Below the pieces are notes generated by a model that ran no database searches, was not told where the DNA came from, and saw only the letters and a list, made by a program, of their open reading frames with translations. A program made the position numbers and the translations under genes. From Candidatus Mediterraneibacter gallistercoris (GTDB lineage: Bacteria > Bacillota_A > Clostridia > Lachnospirales > Lachnospiraceae), in NCBI GenBank assembly GCA_019119745.1, contig DWWI01000077.1, positions 1-11,356 on the forward strand: a stretch of DNA of 11,356 bases, written 5' to 3'. Below, in pieces: positions 5,243-11,356 of this stretch (the stretch's first letter is position 1; each line of letters begins with the position of its first letter).

Positions 5243-5276
5243 ACTATAAATGAGAAAGATTAAAGAGAGATTAAAG
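5243..5276 (-). promoter_or_regulatory. Activator-type promoter with two direct repeats
   Basis: On the minus strand, CTTTAATCT occurs twice (5268-5276 and 5257-5265) with 11-bp periodicity, upstream of -10 TATAGT (5243-5248). At 17-nt spacing the -35 would be ATCTCT, far from consensus, and it lies between the repeats. This is the usual layout of OmpR/PhoB-type activators binding head-to-tail over the -35. The response regulator encoded at 6715-7389 is the natural candidate, by inference. Confidence 0.6.
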
Positions 5277-5288
5277 CATCTCATCTTT

Positions 5289-6692
5289 TTAATTTTTTTC
5301 AGAAATATTATCTCCATCCGGAATGAAGAAAGAAAATACACTCCCCTTCCCTTCCTCGCTCTCCGCAGTCACGCTTCCGCCATGAGCTTCCGCTATCCAT
5401 TTCACCATGGACAGTCCCAGGCCTGAATGACCGCCTTCTGTTCTCGATGTATCCGCCTGATAGAAGCGCTCCCATATATGGGAAAGTGCGTCCGCTCGGA
5501 TTCCCGTACCGTGATCGCGCACGCTTCCCCTGATTCCATCGTCCTTTTGCTCAAGCGTCACTTCGATGCAGCCGTTTTCCCGGCTGTACCGCATCGCATT
5601 GGAGAGCAGGTTTACAAGCATTCTTATATAAAGGGTCTCGTCTACATCCGCCCATATATCAGGAATAATCTCTGTTTTTAAATGAATCCCTCTTCCGTCG
5701 GCGTCCGCCAGCATCTGCTGTTCTTCTGCAGCCATTTCCGTAAGCTCGCTCACATTGACCCGCTCTTTATGAAGAGGCTGCCTTCCCTGGTCTGCGCGCG
5801 ACAGAAAAAGAAGCTGCGAAATCATATCCGCCATCCCTTTCGCTTTCCGCTGAATAAGGACAAGCTGGCTGCGCTGTTCCTCCGTGAGCGAATTTCCCTC
5901 GGCAAGCATTGCATCACACTGAGCCAAGATCACGCTCACGGGAGTTCTGAGTTCATGAGAAGCATCCGATGTAAACTGCTGCTCCCTGCGGAATACCGCC
6001 TCCAGTTCCTCAAGCATTTCATCAAATGTTTTCCCGAGAACATAAATCTCATCTCTCTCTTTCCCTTTAGCCTTATCCGCACCTCTGAATCCGATGCGCC
6101 GGGAGAGATCGGCATCCGCGCGTATCCGCCGCACCGTATCCGTAATCTTCCGAACAGGCGCCAGCGTCCGTCTTGTAAAACGATATCCTATAATCGCTGT
6201 TGCCAGTACCATAAGCGGAAGTATAACGAGCGCAAAGCGCACAGTGACAGTAAAGCTCTCCTCTGCGTCCGTGATCGAAGTAATCCCGCGGATATACACG
6301 GTCTGCTCATCAGGCAGGCGGTATGAAATATCATACACATACCATTCTCTGTTCCCGTCCCGGCTCGTTCGAAGTTCACCGTCCGCCAGTTCCGGCTGCT
6401 GTCCGAAACCACGTGGCACTCTGCCATACATAAAATACATGTCACTGTCATACAGCGACAGATATACATCCCCCACCACAGAATAAAAATCCGAATCAAT
6501 CCGTATCTCACCGTTCCGAAGAGCAATATTTTCAGCACTCTCCTGTACTCTGTTCTCCAGCCTGGACTGGGTAGAAGACAATACTTCCCGGCTGCTCAGC
6601 GAAAACAGAATTGCCAGCGACGCACATGTCAAAAGCGCCATAAAAAAGGTATATAATAATGTAAGTTTAAGTTTCAATGAAATCTTTTTCAT
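5289..6692 (-). CDS. Membrane sensor histidine kinase, OmpR-partner type
   Basis: The product is 467 residues from ATG at 6692 (MKKISLKLKL). An in-frame ATG at 6737 would overlap the regulator gene by 23 nt and add 15 hydrophilic residues. That ATG has a GGAG 6 nt upstream, so it stays possible. Residues 9-32 form the first membrane helix, 33-150 an extracytoplasmic sensor region without a recognised fold, and 151-171 the second helix, followed by HAMP. HisKA carries the phospho-acceptor His246 (FTSDASHELRTPVSVI). HATPase_c has the N-box LLSNAMRYS (Asn365), G1 DHGTGI and G2 GGHSGLGLSMVK. All catalytic boxes are intact. It senses an unknown envelope signal and phosphorylates the regulator encoded immediately upstream. 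No terminator is seen between it and the PepSY promoter. Confidence 0.93.
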   Translation of the reverse strand: MKKISLKLKLTLLYTFFMALLTCASLAILFSLSSREVLSSTQSRLENRVQESAENIALRNGEIRIDSDFYSVVGDVYLSLYDSDMYFMYGRVPRGFGQQPELADGELRTSRDGNREWYVYDISYRLPDEQTVYIRGITSITDAEESFTVTVRFALVILPLMVLATAIIGYRFTRRTLAPVRKITDTVRRIRADADLSRRIGFRGADKAKGKERDEIYVLGKTFDEMLEELEAVFRREQQFTSDASHELRTPVSVILAQCDAMLAEGNSLTEEQRSQLVLIQRKAKGMADMISQLLFLSRADQGRQPLHKERVNVSELTEMAAEEQQMLADADGRGIHLKTEIIPDIWADVDETLYIRMLVNLLSNAMRYSRENGCIEVTLEQKDDGIRGSVRDHGTGIRADALSHIWERFYQADTSRTEGGHSGLGLSMVKWIAEAHGGSVTAESEEGKGSVFSFFIPDGDNISEKN

Positions 6693-6714
6693 AATTCTAT
6701 ACAACTGCCCTTTG

Positions 6715-7389
6715 TCACGGCTCCGCCCGGAGTACATAGCCGGCTCCGCGCACAGTGTGGATCAGCTTCTGCTCATACCCTTCATCAATCTTTTTACGTA
6801 AATAGCGGATATAGACGTCAATCACATTGGAGCCGCCTGCATAATCAAAATTCCACAGATGCTGCTCCAGCCGGTCTCTCGAAAGCACGATTCCTTCATT
6901 CTGCACCATATAACGAAGCAGGGCAAATTCCTTTCCGGACAGTTTGATATCCTTTCCGCCGCGTTTTACCTGCTGCGTGTCCATATGCACTTCAAGATCC
7001 GCCACTTTATAACACGTCTTCGGGGCCTCTGCAGGCTTTCTCAGGAGCACCCGGATTCTTGCCAGAAGCTCCTCAAAAGCAAACGGCTTCACCAGATAAT
7101 CATTCGCTCCGGCGTCGAGCCCCGACACCCGGTCCTCGATGCTGTCCTTTGCCGTCAGCAGTATCACAGGCGTACTGTCATTTCTGCGCCTCATTTTCTT
7201 CAGCACACTCAGACCGTCCAGCACAGGCATCATAATATCCAGAACTACCGCATCATATTCCGCGCTCTCCAGATATTCCAGCGCCTCCTGTCCGTCAAAA
7301 CAGGAATCCACACTGTAATGCTCCCCTTTCAGCCGGTTCGTTATAATCTGGTTCAGATCCTTTTCATCCTCTGCTATCAATATCCTCAT
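6715..7389 (-). CDS. OmpR/PhoB-family response regulator
   Basis: The product is 224 residues. ATG at 7389 is preceded by AAAGGAG at 8 nt. The receiver domain (1-115) has the acidic pair Glu7/Asp8, phospho-acceptor Asp51 (VVLDIMMPVLDG), Thr79 and Lys101 (YLVKPF). Residues about 125-222 form the winged-helix DNA-binding domain, with GKEFALLRYM, SRDRLEQHLW, NVIDVYIRYLRKKID and the C-terminal HTVRGAGYVL. It is the first gene of the operon with the kinase, which follows after 22 nt or overlaps. Its promoter at 7414-7442 is divergent from that of the M18 peptidase. The likely target seen here is the PepSY gene promoter. The signal is unknown. Confidence 0.95.
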   Translation of the reverse strand: MRILIAEDEKDLNQIITNRLKGEHYSVDSCFDGQEALEYLESAEYDAVVLDIMMPVLDGLSVLKKMRRRNDSTPVILLTAKDSIEDRVSGLDAGANDYLVKPFAFEELLARIRVLLRKPAEAPKTCYKVADLEVHMDTQQVKRGGKDIKLSGKEFALLRYMVQNEGIVLSRDRLEQHLWNFDYAGGSNVIDVYIRYLRKKIDEGYEQKLIHTVRGAGYVLRAEP

Positions 7390-7413
7390 ACGATCAGCTC
7401 CTTTATGTTTTTC

Positions 7414-7442
7414 AGTATACGCAAGCCTGAAGCGATTGTAAA
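7414..7442 (-). promoter_or_regulatory. Promoter of the regulator-kinase operon
   Basis: On the minus strand, -35 TTTACA (7437-7442), a 17-nt spacer and -10 TATACT (7414-7419). The leader is about 20 nt and includes AAAGGAG. The CTTTAATCT repeats of the PepSY promoter are not present here. Confidence 0.7.
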
Positions 7443-7445
7443 GTC

Positions 7446-7480
7446 ACAGTTCGGCTTTGCGAATGGCGGGGCTGAACTGT
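7446..7480. repeat. Inverted repeat between divergent promoters
   Basis: ACAGTTC (7446-7452) and GAACTGT (7474-7480) face each other with a 21-bp gap. They lie directly behind the -35 of the regulator promoter and upstream of the M18 peptidase promoter. This may be an operator, but the arms are short. Confidence 0.35.
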
Positions 7481-7503
7481 TACAAATGTCTGACGCGTTT
7501 TTC

Positions 7504-7532
7504 TTGACAGGACAGAAAACAGACTATATTCT
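7504..7532 (+). promoter_or_regulatory. Promoter of the M18 aminopeptidase gene
   Basis: -35 TTGACA (7504-7509), 17-nt spacer, -10 TATTCT (7527-7532). The leader to the ATG is about 32 nt. Confidence 0.75.
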
Positions 7533-7571
7533 GAAAATATCGGATAACAACAAAAGGAGTTATTTACTGCT

Positions 7572-8846
7572 ATGGACTATAAAATTTCCCAAGAGTTCGC
7601 GGAATTTCTGGAAAAGAGCCCTTCCAGTTTCCACGCGGCAGAAAATATGAAAAATTTACTTTTAAGTGAAAATTTCGAACAATTACATGAAAACCAAAAA
7701 TGGCAGGTCAGACCCGGCGGCAGATATTTCGTCATGCGCAACGGTTCTTCTCTTATTGCGTTTGCTATACCTGAATACGAATTTAAAGGCATGCGCATCA
7801 TAGCAAGCCATGGGGATTCTCCGACTTTCAAGATAAAAGAAAATCCTGAACTGGAGACAGACGGGCACTATATCCGCCTTAATGTTGAACGCTACGGCGG
7901 CATGCTCTGCGCTCCATGGTTTGACCGGCCCCTCTCCGTGGCAGGCCGTGTGATCGTCAAAGATCCGTCTTCCGGATCATTTGTATCAAAGCTGGTAAAT
8001 ATCGACCGTGACCTCGTCCTGATCCCTAACCTTGCCATCCACATGAACAGGGAGGCAAACAACGGCTATAAGTACAATGCCCAGAAAGATATGCTCCCTC
8101 TGTACGGAGATCTGACGTCAAAAGGCACGTTCATGAAAACAGTCGCAGAAGCTGCTGGAGTAAAGGAAGACGATATCCTCGGCCACGACCTCTTCCTTTA
8201 TAACAGGGAAAAGGCAAGCATCTGGGGGGCATCCGGAGAGTTCATCTCCTGCGGCAGGCTGGATGACCTGCAGTGCGCATTTGCTTCGCTGAAAGGATTC
8301 CTCGCCGGAGGCAAGCAGGAATATATGGCAGTCCACTGCGTCCTCGACAACGAAGAAGTCGGAAGCGGCACAAAGCAGGGCGCGGCTTCTACATTCCTGT
8401 ACGACACTCTGACACGGATCCATGACTGCCTCGGTTTTACCCGTGAAGACTATCTGATCCACCTTGCAGACAGCCTGATGATTTCTGCTGACAATGCCCA
8501 TGCCGTCCACCCGAACCATATAGAAAAGGCCGATCCTTCGAACCGTCCTTACATAAACGAAGGGATCGTCATCAAATTTAACGCCAATCAGAAGTACTGC
8601 ACGGACGGAGTGTCCGCCGCCATGTTCCGCGATATCTGCAGGACTGCAGACGTGCCGGTCCAGACATTCGTCAACCGGTCCGATATGGCAGGCGGCTCCA
8701 CGCTGGGCAATATATCAAATACGCAGGTTGCGCTCAATACCGTGGATATCGGACTTCCTCAGCTTGCCATGCACTCACCGTACGAGACCGCCGGAGTGAA
8801 AGATACAGGGTATCTGATCCGGGCAGCGGAAGAGTTTTTCCGGTAG
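7572..8846 (+). CDS. M18-family metallo-aminopeptidase
   Basis: The product is 424 residues, the normal length for the family. It is a cytosolic zinc exopeptidase that removes N-terminal residues from peptides and probably forms the usual dodecamer. Candidate metal and catalytic residues are visible in order: His80 (ASHGDSP), Asp231 (GRLDD), Glu261/Glu262 (DNEEVGSGT), Asp307 (SADNAHAVHPNH) and His401 (LAMHSPYE). The region between carries the M18 dimer/lid sequence including GGMLCAPWFDRPLSVAGR. There is no signal peptide. The AAAGGAG lies 12 nt before the ATG, which is long, but no better start exists in frame. It has its own promoter and terminator, so it is monocistronic, and it is divergent from the response regulator. 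Substrate preference (acidic or broader) cannot be told from the sequence. Confidence 0.95.
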   Translation: MDYKISQEFAEFLEKSPSSFHAAENMKNLLLSENFEQLHENQKWQVRPGGRYFVMRNGSSLIAFAIPEYEFKGMRIIASHGDSPTFKIKENPELETDGHYIRLNVERYGGMLCAPWFDRPLSVAGRVIVKDPSSGSFVSKLVNIDRDLVLIPNLAIHMNREANNGYKYNAQKDMLPLYGDLTSKGTFMKTVAEAAGVKEDDILGHDLFLYNREKASIWGASGEFISCGRLDDLQCAFASLKGFLAGGKQEYMAVHCVLDNEEVGSGTKQGAASTFLYDTLTRIHDCLGFTREDYLIHLADSLMISADNAHAVHPNHIEKADPSNRPYINEGIVIKFNANQKYCTDGVSAAMFRDICRTADVPVQTFVNRSDMAGGSTLGNISNTQVALNTVDIGLPQLAMHSPYETAGVKDTGYLIRAAEEFFR

Positions 8847-8871
8847 TTGCAGAGTACTTCTCATAATATAA

Positions 8872-8906
8872 GGCAGGTAATCGCTCGGACTACCTGCCAT
8901 TTTTTC
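8872..8906 (+). terminator. Terminator shared by convergent genes
   Basis: An 8-bp perfect stem GGCAGGTA/TACCTGCC (8872-8879 and 8891-8898) is followed by ATTTTTT on the plus strand. In the minus direction it is followed by the less regular TTATATTATG, so it may also end the CYTH operon weakly. Confidence 0.8.
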
Positions 8907-8976
8907 ACTTTCTGCCTTTGAATATTCTTCCGCAGGGACAAAGTTCATCCTCCGGTAATTCCTGAAATTCATTCAT
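8905..8976 (-). CDS. 23-residue CPCG peptide coupled to the CYTH gene
   Basis: The ATG at 8976 overlaps the CYTH stop codon as ATGA. AAGGAGG lies 7 nt upstream, one of the strongest ribosome binding sites in the window. The frame runs 23 codons to TGA at 8905. The N-terminal half is acidic (NEFQELPEDE), followed by LCPCG and a basic end (RIFKGRK). CPCG followed by basic residues resembles the start of a SEC-C zinc motif, but the second cysteine pair is absent, so that assignment is not supported. It could be a real coupled micropeptide, possibly metal-binding, or a truncated remnant of a longer protein. The terminator stem begins just after it. Confidence 0.5.
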   Translation of the reverse strand: MNEFQELPEDELCPCGRIFKGRK

Positions 8977-9548
8977 GGCAGCACCTCCTTTTTCTTATTT
9001 TGAAGCATAAGCATAGACAGATAGGATGTCTGCACGGTATCCGAAATCTGATATCCGAGATCGTTCAGAATATTTTCTATCCGTCCAAGTGCGATATCTT
9101 TCTGTTCTTCGCTGTCAGCCAGAATCTCCAGTTCCAGAAATTCTCCAAGGCCGTGTACCTTGTCCAGACAGGCGGTTATTTTCCCTTTCTGCAGCATTGT
9201 CCTATCCTTGACCACTTCCGGAGCTGCCGGGGCATATCCGATCGCCTGCAGAATATTTCGGCAGATTTCTCCGTCCTCTACACCGGTCTCCAGCTCTTCC
9301 CGAGTCATTGTGCGTGTGTCCAGTTTCTTCCCTTTGAAATTAAACTGCGTACGTTTCTTTCCTGTCAGATGGTCTTTCATTTCACGCACCCGCAACGCCT
9401 CACCGTTCGTTCTTATATCGCCCTGTGGATTGTCAAAGTATGTATCCCGTTCTTCAATAAAAGCCGTCTCTTTAAAACCGTTCTTTAAAAGCTCCGTCCT
9501 GATTCCGTCAAGATCTGCGACCGGCAGCTTTACTTCTACTTCGATCAT
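8973..9548 (-). CDS. CYTH-domain protein (CyaB/triphosphatase-like)
   Basis: The product is 191 residues. ATG at 9548 has AAGGGG 7 nt upstream and places the family signature at the N-terminus, as is normal. An upstream ATG at 9611 gives an unrelated extension. The ExExK signature is Glu3, Glu5, Lys7 (MIEVEVKLPV). Further CYTH features are the DTYFDNP segment, the LRVRE strand, KGKKLD, and C-terminal KITACLDKVHGLGEFLELEI with acidic metal ligands. CYTH enzymes form a beta-tunnel that hydrolyses or cyclises triphosphates with Mg or Mn. Members include class IV adenylate cyclase, thiamine-triphosphatase and inorganic triphosphatase. The bacterial annotation as adenylate cyclase is often wrong, so triphosphatase activity is at least as likely. 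It is the third gene of an operon and overlaps the small peptide gene downstream. Confidence 0.88.
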   Translation of the reverse strand: MIEVEVKLPVADLDGIRTELLKNGFKETAFIEERDTYFDNPQGDIRTNGEALRVREMKDHLTGKKRTQFNFKGKKLDTRTMTREELETGVEDGEICRNILQAIGYAPAAPEVVKDRTMLQKGKITACLDKVHGLGEFLELEILADSEEQKDIALGRIENILNDLGYQISDTVQTSYLSMLMLQNKKKEVLP

Positions 9549-9595
9549 TTCAATTCCCCTTTTCCCCAAATACGGTAGCCATCTTCGATTCTTCC

Positions 9596-10066
9596 TTATT
9601 GTCTCGAGCATTTTTCCGCATCAATCGCCAGTGTAAACATCAGCACATGCAGCGCATCTTTCGGATCCGCAATATCCAAGACATAAGTGTCTGTCATATG
9701 AAAAAGCTCCTTAGAAATGACCGCTACCGTTCTCCCTGCACCATCCGTAATAGAATAATTCCATTCTGTCCAGTCTCCTTCGATATGCCATCCGTTAAAA
9801 TCAATATTATAGTGCGGTTTCAGGAATGTAAACTCCTTGCTGATAGATCCGATCATCTGATTTCCTTCATACACCTCAAACTTTGGAAGAAGTGTAAGCA
9901 CACGTTCCTTCACCATTCCCAGTTCCCGGTCATGGGCATCAAATATCTTAAGACAATGTCCCCATGACAGCTGACCCTTTACCGTATAGACTGTATTTTC
10001 ATATTCATCATAAATATCATAGCTGTCCAGCCACGAAAAAAATCTCTGTTTAAATAACAGCTTCAT
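9596..10066 (-). CDS. LURP-one/YxjI-like (Tubby C-terminal fold) protein
   Basis: The product is 156 residues, the usual size for this family. ATG at 10066 follows AGGAGG at 7 nt. Its pattern matches the LURP-one-related family (B. subtilis YxjI): the N-terminal strand KLLFKQRFFSW, the YTVKGQLS strand, LGMVKERVLTLLPKFEVYEG, FTFLKPHYNIDFNGWHIEGD and the end SYVLDIADPKDAL-like segment (here TYVLDIADPKDALHVLMF) leading into a hydrophobic C-terminal helix. The fold is a beta-barrel around a central helix, related to Tubby and phospholipid scramblases. The biochemical role in bacteria is unknown, and membrane lipid or protein scaffolding has been suggested. It lies 31 nt after the membrane protein gene and 47 nt before the CYTH gene in one operon. 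Confidence 0.85.
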   Translation of the reverse strand: MKLLFKQRFFSWLDSYDIYDEYENTVYTVKGQLSWGHCLKIFDAHDRELGMVKERVLTLLPKFEVYEGNQMIGSISKEFTFLKPHYNIDFNGWHIEGDWTEWNYSITDGAGRTVAVISKELFHMTDTYVLDIADPKDALHVLMFTLAIDAEKCSRQ

Positions 10067-10097
10067 CGTTTATCCTCCTTGACATGAATTACTCTTT

Positions 10098-10703
10098 TCA
10101 CTTCTCACGGTTCCTGCACATCTTTCTTTCAAATGCCGAAATTAATTCAGCCCCATTTTCATAGCCTCTGATCAGCAGGTATTTTTTCTTTCCGATCCTG
10201 CCGTTCCGGTATTTGACCCGGCATACAGCCTTAAATCCGAGGCGGACTGTCCACATCTTATACACTGACAGAATCTCAGTTTCCAATCCGTTCAGGCTTT
10301 TATTTTCAGCCATGTACCGCTCCAAAACATGTCTCTCTTTCATGTTTTTTACAACTCGCTGCATGCTGCGCAGCATGACAATGTATCCGGTCAGTCCCCT
10401 GCTGTATCCGGCAAATTTCCCGATATCTACTGCAAACAGACCTCCTCTGTCGTCCTGGCAGAAAACCGTGCAGTATCTGTGCACCCTGTGCCCGCACTCC
10501 CTCGCCAGCCATACAACCAGTATCACATCCACAATGCATGTTGTCAACGTCACTTCTGTGATCGGCCATTTAAAATACAGCGCCAGCCAGGTCACGCCAA
10601 CGGGTATCATGATCGCAAATGCAAGGAGCATTAACAGGTATAATGTTGTCTTAAGGGCGAAGTGATCCTTTTCGCCGTAGTGATCTTCCATCCAAATTCT
10701 CAT
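10098..10703 (-). CDS. Unknown membrane protein with two N-terminal helices
   Basis: The product is 201 residues. ATG at 10703 has AGAGG 9 nt upstream. A second ATG four codons later is possible. Residues about 17-43 (LKTTLYLLMLLAFAIMIPVG onward) and 49-67 (EVTLTTCIVDVILVVWLA) are membrane helices joined by a short loop, a small hairpin anchor. The remaining 130 residues are basic and soluble, with GGLFAVDIGKFAGYSRGLTG, a helical stretch rich in charged residues, and a C-terminal beta-like YRNGRIGKKKYLLIRGYENG followed by FERKM. It resembles a membrane-anchored PH-like or GRAM-like domain only superficially, and I do not recognise a family. It is the first gene of the operon with the LURP-one and CYTH genes, behind an attenuator-like leader. 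Confidence 0.8.
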   Translation of the reverse strand: MRIWMEDHYGEKDHFALKTTLYLLMLLAFAIMIPVGVTWLALYFKWPITEVTLTTCIVDVILVVWLARECGHRVHRYCTVFCQDDRGGLFAVDIGKFAGYSRGLTGYIVMLRSMQRVVKNMKERHVLERYMAENKSLNGLETEILSVYKMWTVRLGFKAVCRVKYRNGRIGKKKYLLIRGYENGAELISAFERKMCRNREK

Positions 10704-10730
10704 GTGTGTTTACCTCTCATCGAGAATTAA

Positions 10731-10787
10731 AAGAAAAAGGTCTTAGGATTCCGACTTGCTGCCAAAATTCTAAGACCTGTATCAGGT
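10731..10787 (-). terminator. Attenuator-like terminator with competing hairpin
   Basis: On the minus strand, a perfect 9-bp stem AGGTCTTAG/CTAAGACCT (10770-10778 and 10738-10746) with a 23-nt loop runs into TTTTTCTTTT. It lies only 28 nt before the start codon of the gene at 10703. A second hairpin, ACCTG-ATA-CAGGT (10775-10787), shares four bases of its 5' arm, so the two cannot form together. It could be an attenuator for the operon or the end of a separate small RNA. Confidence 0.6.
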
Positions 10788-10790
10788 ATG

Positions 10791-10820
10791 TTAGAAAGCG
10801 TCCTTTTTCTTAATCAACAT
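10791..10820 (-). CDS. Possible 9-codon leader peptide
   Basis: ATG at 10820 with AAAGG 6 nt upstream encodes MLIKKKDAF and stops at 10791. That is four bases before the competing hairpin of the attenuator-like terminator. Three lysine codons in a row are notable but do not prove amino-acid sensing. Such a short frame may well be chance. Only its position between promoter and terminator makes it worth listing. Confidence 0.2.
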   Translation of the reverse strand: MLIKKKDAF

Positions 10821-10988
10821 AATAAGCCTTTGCGTGAAATAGCATTTATTATTCGAACTCGGCGTGTTTCCCGATGTTATTAACTATATTTGTTTAGGTT
10901 TTGTGTGGATTCATGCCGATATTTACTTCTATTACATCAGTTATTTTGGTTTACTGATTTTCTGTTGCCAAAATGTTGCCACGCCTTT

Positions 10989-10994
10989 ATTATA
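10989..10994 (-). promoter_or_regulatory. Extended -10 promoter for the operon leader
   Basis: On the minus strand, TTTGCTATAAT is an extended -10 element (TGnTATAAT) with a perfect TATAAT at 10989-10994. No good -35 is found at 17 nt (GGTGTC). Transcription would begin near 10982 and run through about 250 nt before the terminator at 10731. Confidence 0.5.
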
Positions 10995-11037
10995 GCAAAT
11001 TCTTGCAGATTGACACCCTATTTTTGAATGTTACGCA

Positions 11038-11059
11038 ATAAAAGCCCGTTTTCAGGGCG
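11038..11059 (-). terminator. Terminator after the truncated phosphatase gene
   Basis: On the minus strand, GCCC-TGAAAAC-GGGC is followed by TTTTATT. The stem is short (4 bp, GC only) but well placed, about 20 nt after the stop codon. Confidence 0.5.
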
Positions 11060-11077
11060 ATAGGCATAAAATATCAC

Positions 11078-11356
11078 CTATGTTCCTATTGCATCTGTAA
11101 GGTCTTCAAATATAAGGCTTGCCATTTCTATAGGTGCAACCAATGCACGACAAGCAGGAGCAATGCCGTTCTCAATCGGTCCGGAAACATCTGAGTTTGC
11201 TCCGATCAGCTTTGCACCTTTCAGAACCAAATTCGTTGCTTTTGTTAATGTATCCAATGAATAGGATCGTCCCTCTCCCACAACAACATAATCCGGATTC
11301 ACATCATTCATTGTGATACCTACATCATAAAGTGCATTTAACAGACCGGCTTCTCC
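11078..11356 (-). pseudogene. HAD-IIA (NagD-type) phosphatase, truncated at its C-terminus, partial at edge
   Basis: The frame enters from the right edge and reads GEAGLLNALYDVGI, then NPDYVVVGEGRSYS, then GAKLIGANSDVSGPIENGIA, then PACRALVAPIEMAS. These are central and late cap-domain segments of NagD-like HAD-IIA phosphatases (p-nitrophenyl-, phosphoglycolate- or nucleotide-phosphatase-like). In intact members the next residues are a GKPNP motif and then GDRxxTDI, which supplies the Mg-binding acids. Here the frame continues with only LIFEDLTDAIGT and stops at 11078. The Lys-containing and GDxxxxD motifs are therefore missing, and the protein cannot be active as written. In the +1 frame the bases after APIEMA read GKPY before a stop, a weak hint of frameshift decay. 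Element insertion is the other explanation. Confidence 0.7.

Larger units (their letters stand above)
10788..11037. other. Non-coding stretch before the membrane-protein operon; possible recombination scar
   Basis: No gene with a credible start is present apart from the 9-codon frame at 10791. The stretch is AT-rich and irregular compared with both neighbours. On the minus strand it contains a weak hairpin (ATCAGT/ACTGAT, about 10936-10959). On the plus strand it has GTTGCCA twice with 11-bp periodicity (10964-10970 and 10975-10981), which resembles the motif next to the integrase gene at 2592-2608. Together with the cut-off phosphatase gene to the right, this suggests DNA left by a lost or degraded element. 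This is inference only. Confidence 0.4.

Noticed and set aside
8905..8976. SEC-C zinc motif protein
   Set aside because: Only the first CxC is present. The second metal-binding Cys/His pair needed for SEC-C is missing.
10306..10634. Frames on both strands inside the 201-residue membrane protein gene
   Set aside because: They are shadows in other frames with no ribosome binding sites, whereas the gene at 10098-10703 has clear membrane segments and a good start.

Overview
The window looks like a chromosomal stretch of a gut-type Firmicute, most likely Clostridia/Lachnospiraceae. The evidence is purine-rich AGGAGG-type ribosome binding sites, sigma-A style TTGACA/TATAAT promoters, U-tailed intrinsic terminators, tRNA genes without an encoded CCA, and an OmpR/kinase/PepSY cassette, M18 aminopeptidase and CYTH protein of clostridial type. 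The genus cannot be fixed from the sequence alone.

Positions 1 to about 4160 are the integrase end of an integrated mobile element that continues beyond the left edge. From left to right it holds: a partial minus-strand protein of unknown function (1-962) behind a long leader with two intrinsic terminators; a small cysteine-containing protein (1301-1501, minus); a divergent XRE-type repressor (1675-1992); an excisionase-like winged-helix protein (2383-2586); and a tyrosine recombinase (2680-3900). Beyond the integrase lie short tandem repeats that look like integrase arm sites. The 3' end of a tRNA-Cys gene faces the element, and tRNA-Cys is the likely integration target. No transfer, cargo or defence genes fall inside the window, so ICE, IME and prophage cannot be separated.

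Positions 4164-4485 are a minus-strand tRNA cluster under a strong promoter: a truncated tRNA-Cys 5' half, then tRNA-Asn(GUU), then tRNA-Cys(GCA), then a terminator.

Positions 4484-8906 are chromosomal. An OmpR-family response regulator and its histidine kinase form an operon (minus). Directly downstream is a lipoprotein with two PepSY domains. Its promoter has an unconserved -35 and carries two 9-bp direct repeats at 11-bp spacing, which suggests control by the response regulator. Divergent from the regulator, with its own promoter, is an M18 aminopeptidase.

Positions 8905-10994 hold a minus-strand operon: an unknown two-helix membrane protein, a LURP-one/YxjI-like protein, a CYTH-domain protein and a 23-residue CPCG peptide joined to it by an ATGA overlap. 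Its leader has an extended -10 promoter, a possible 9-codon leader ORF and an attenuator-like terminator with a competing hairpin. At the right edge (11078-11356) is a HAD-IIA (NagD-type) phosphatase that stops before its C-terminal catalytic part and is probably a broken gene next to a recombination scar.

I found no unmistakably new system. The best leads are the two attenuator-like leaders, the conserved-looking mini-ORF, the promoter-proximal tRNA half gene and the repeat arrays at the element end.
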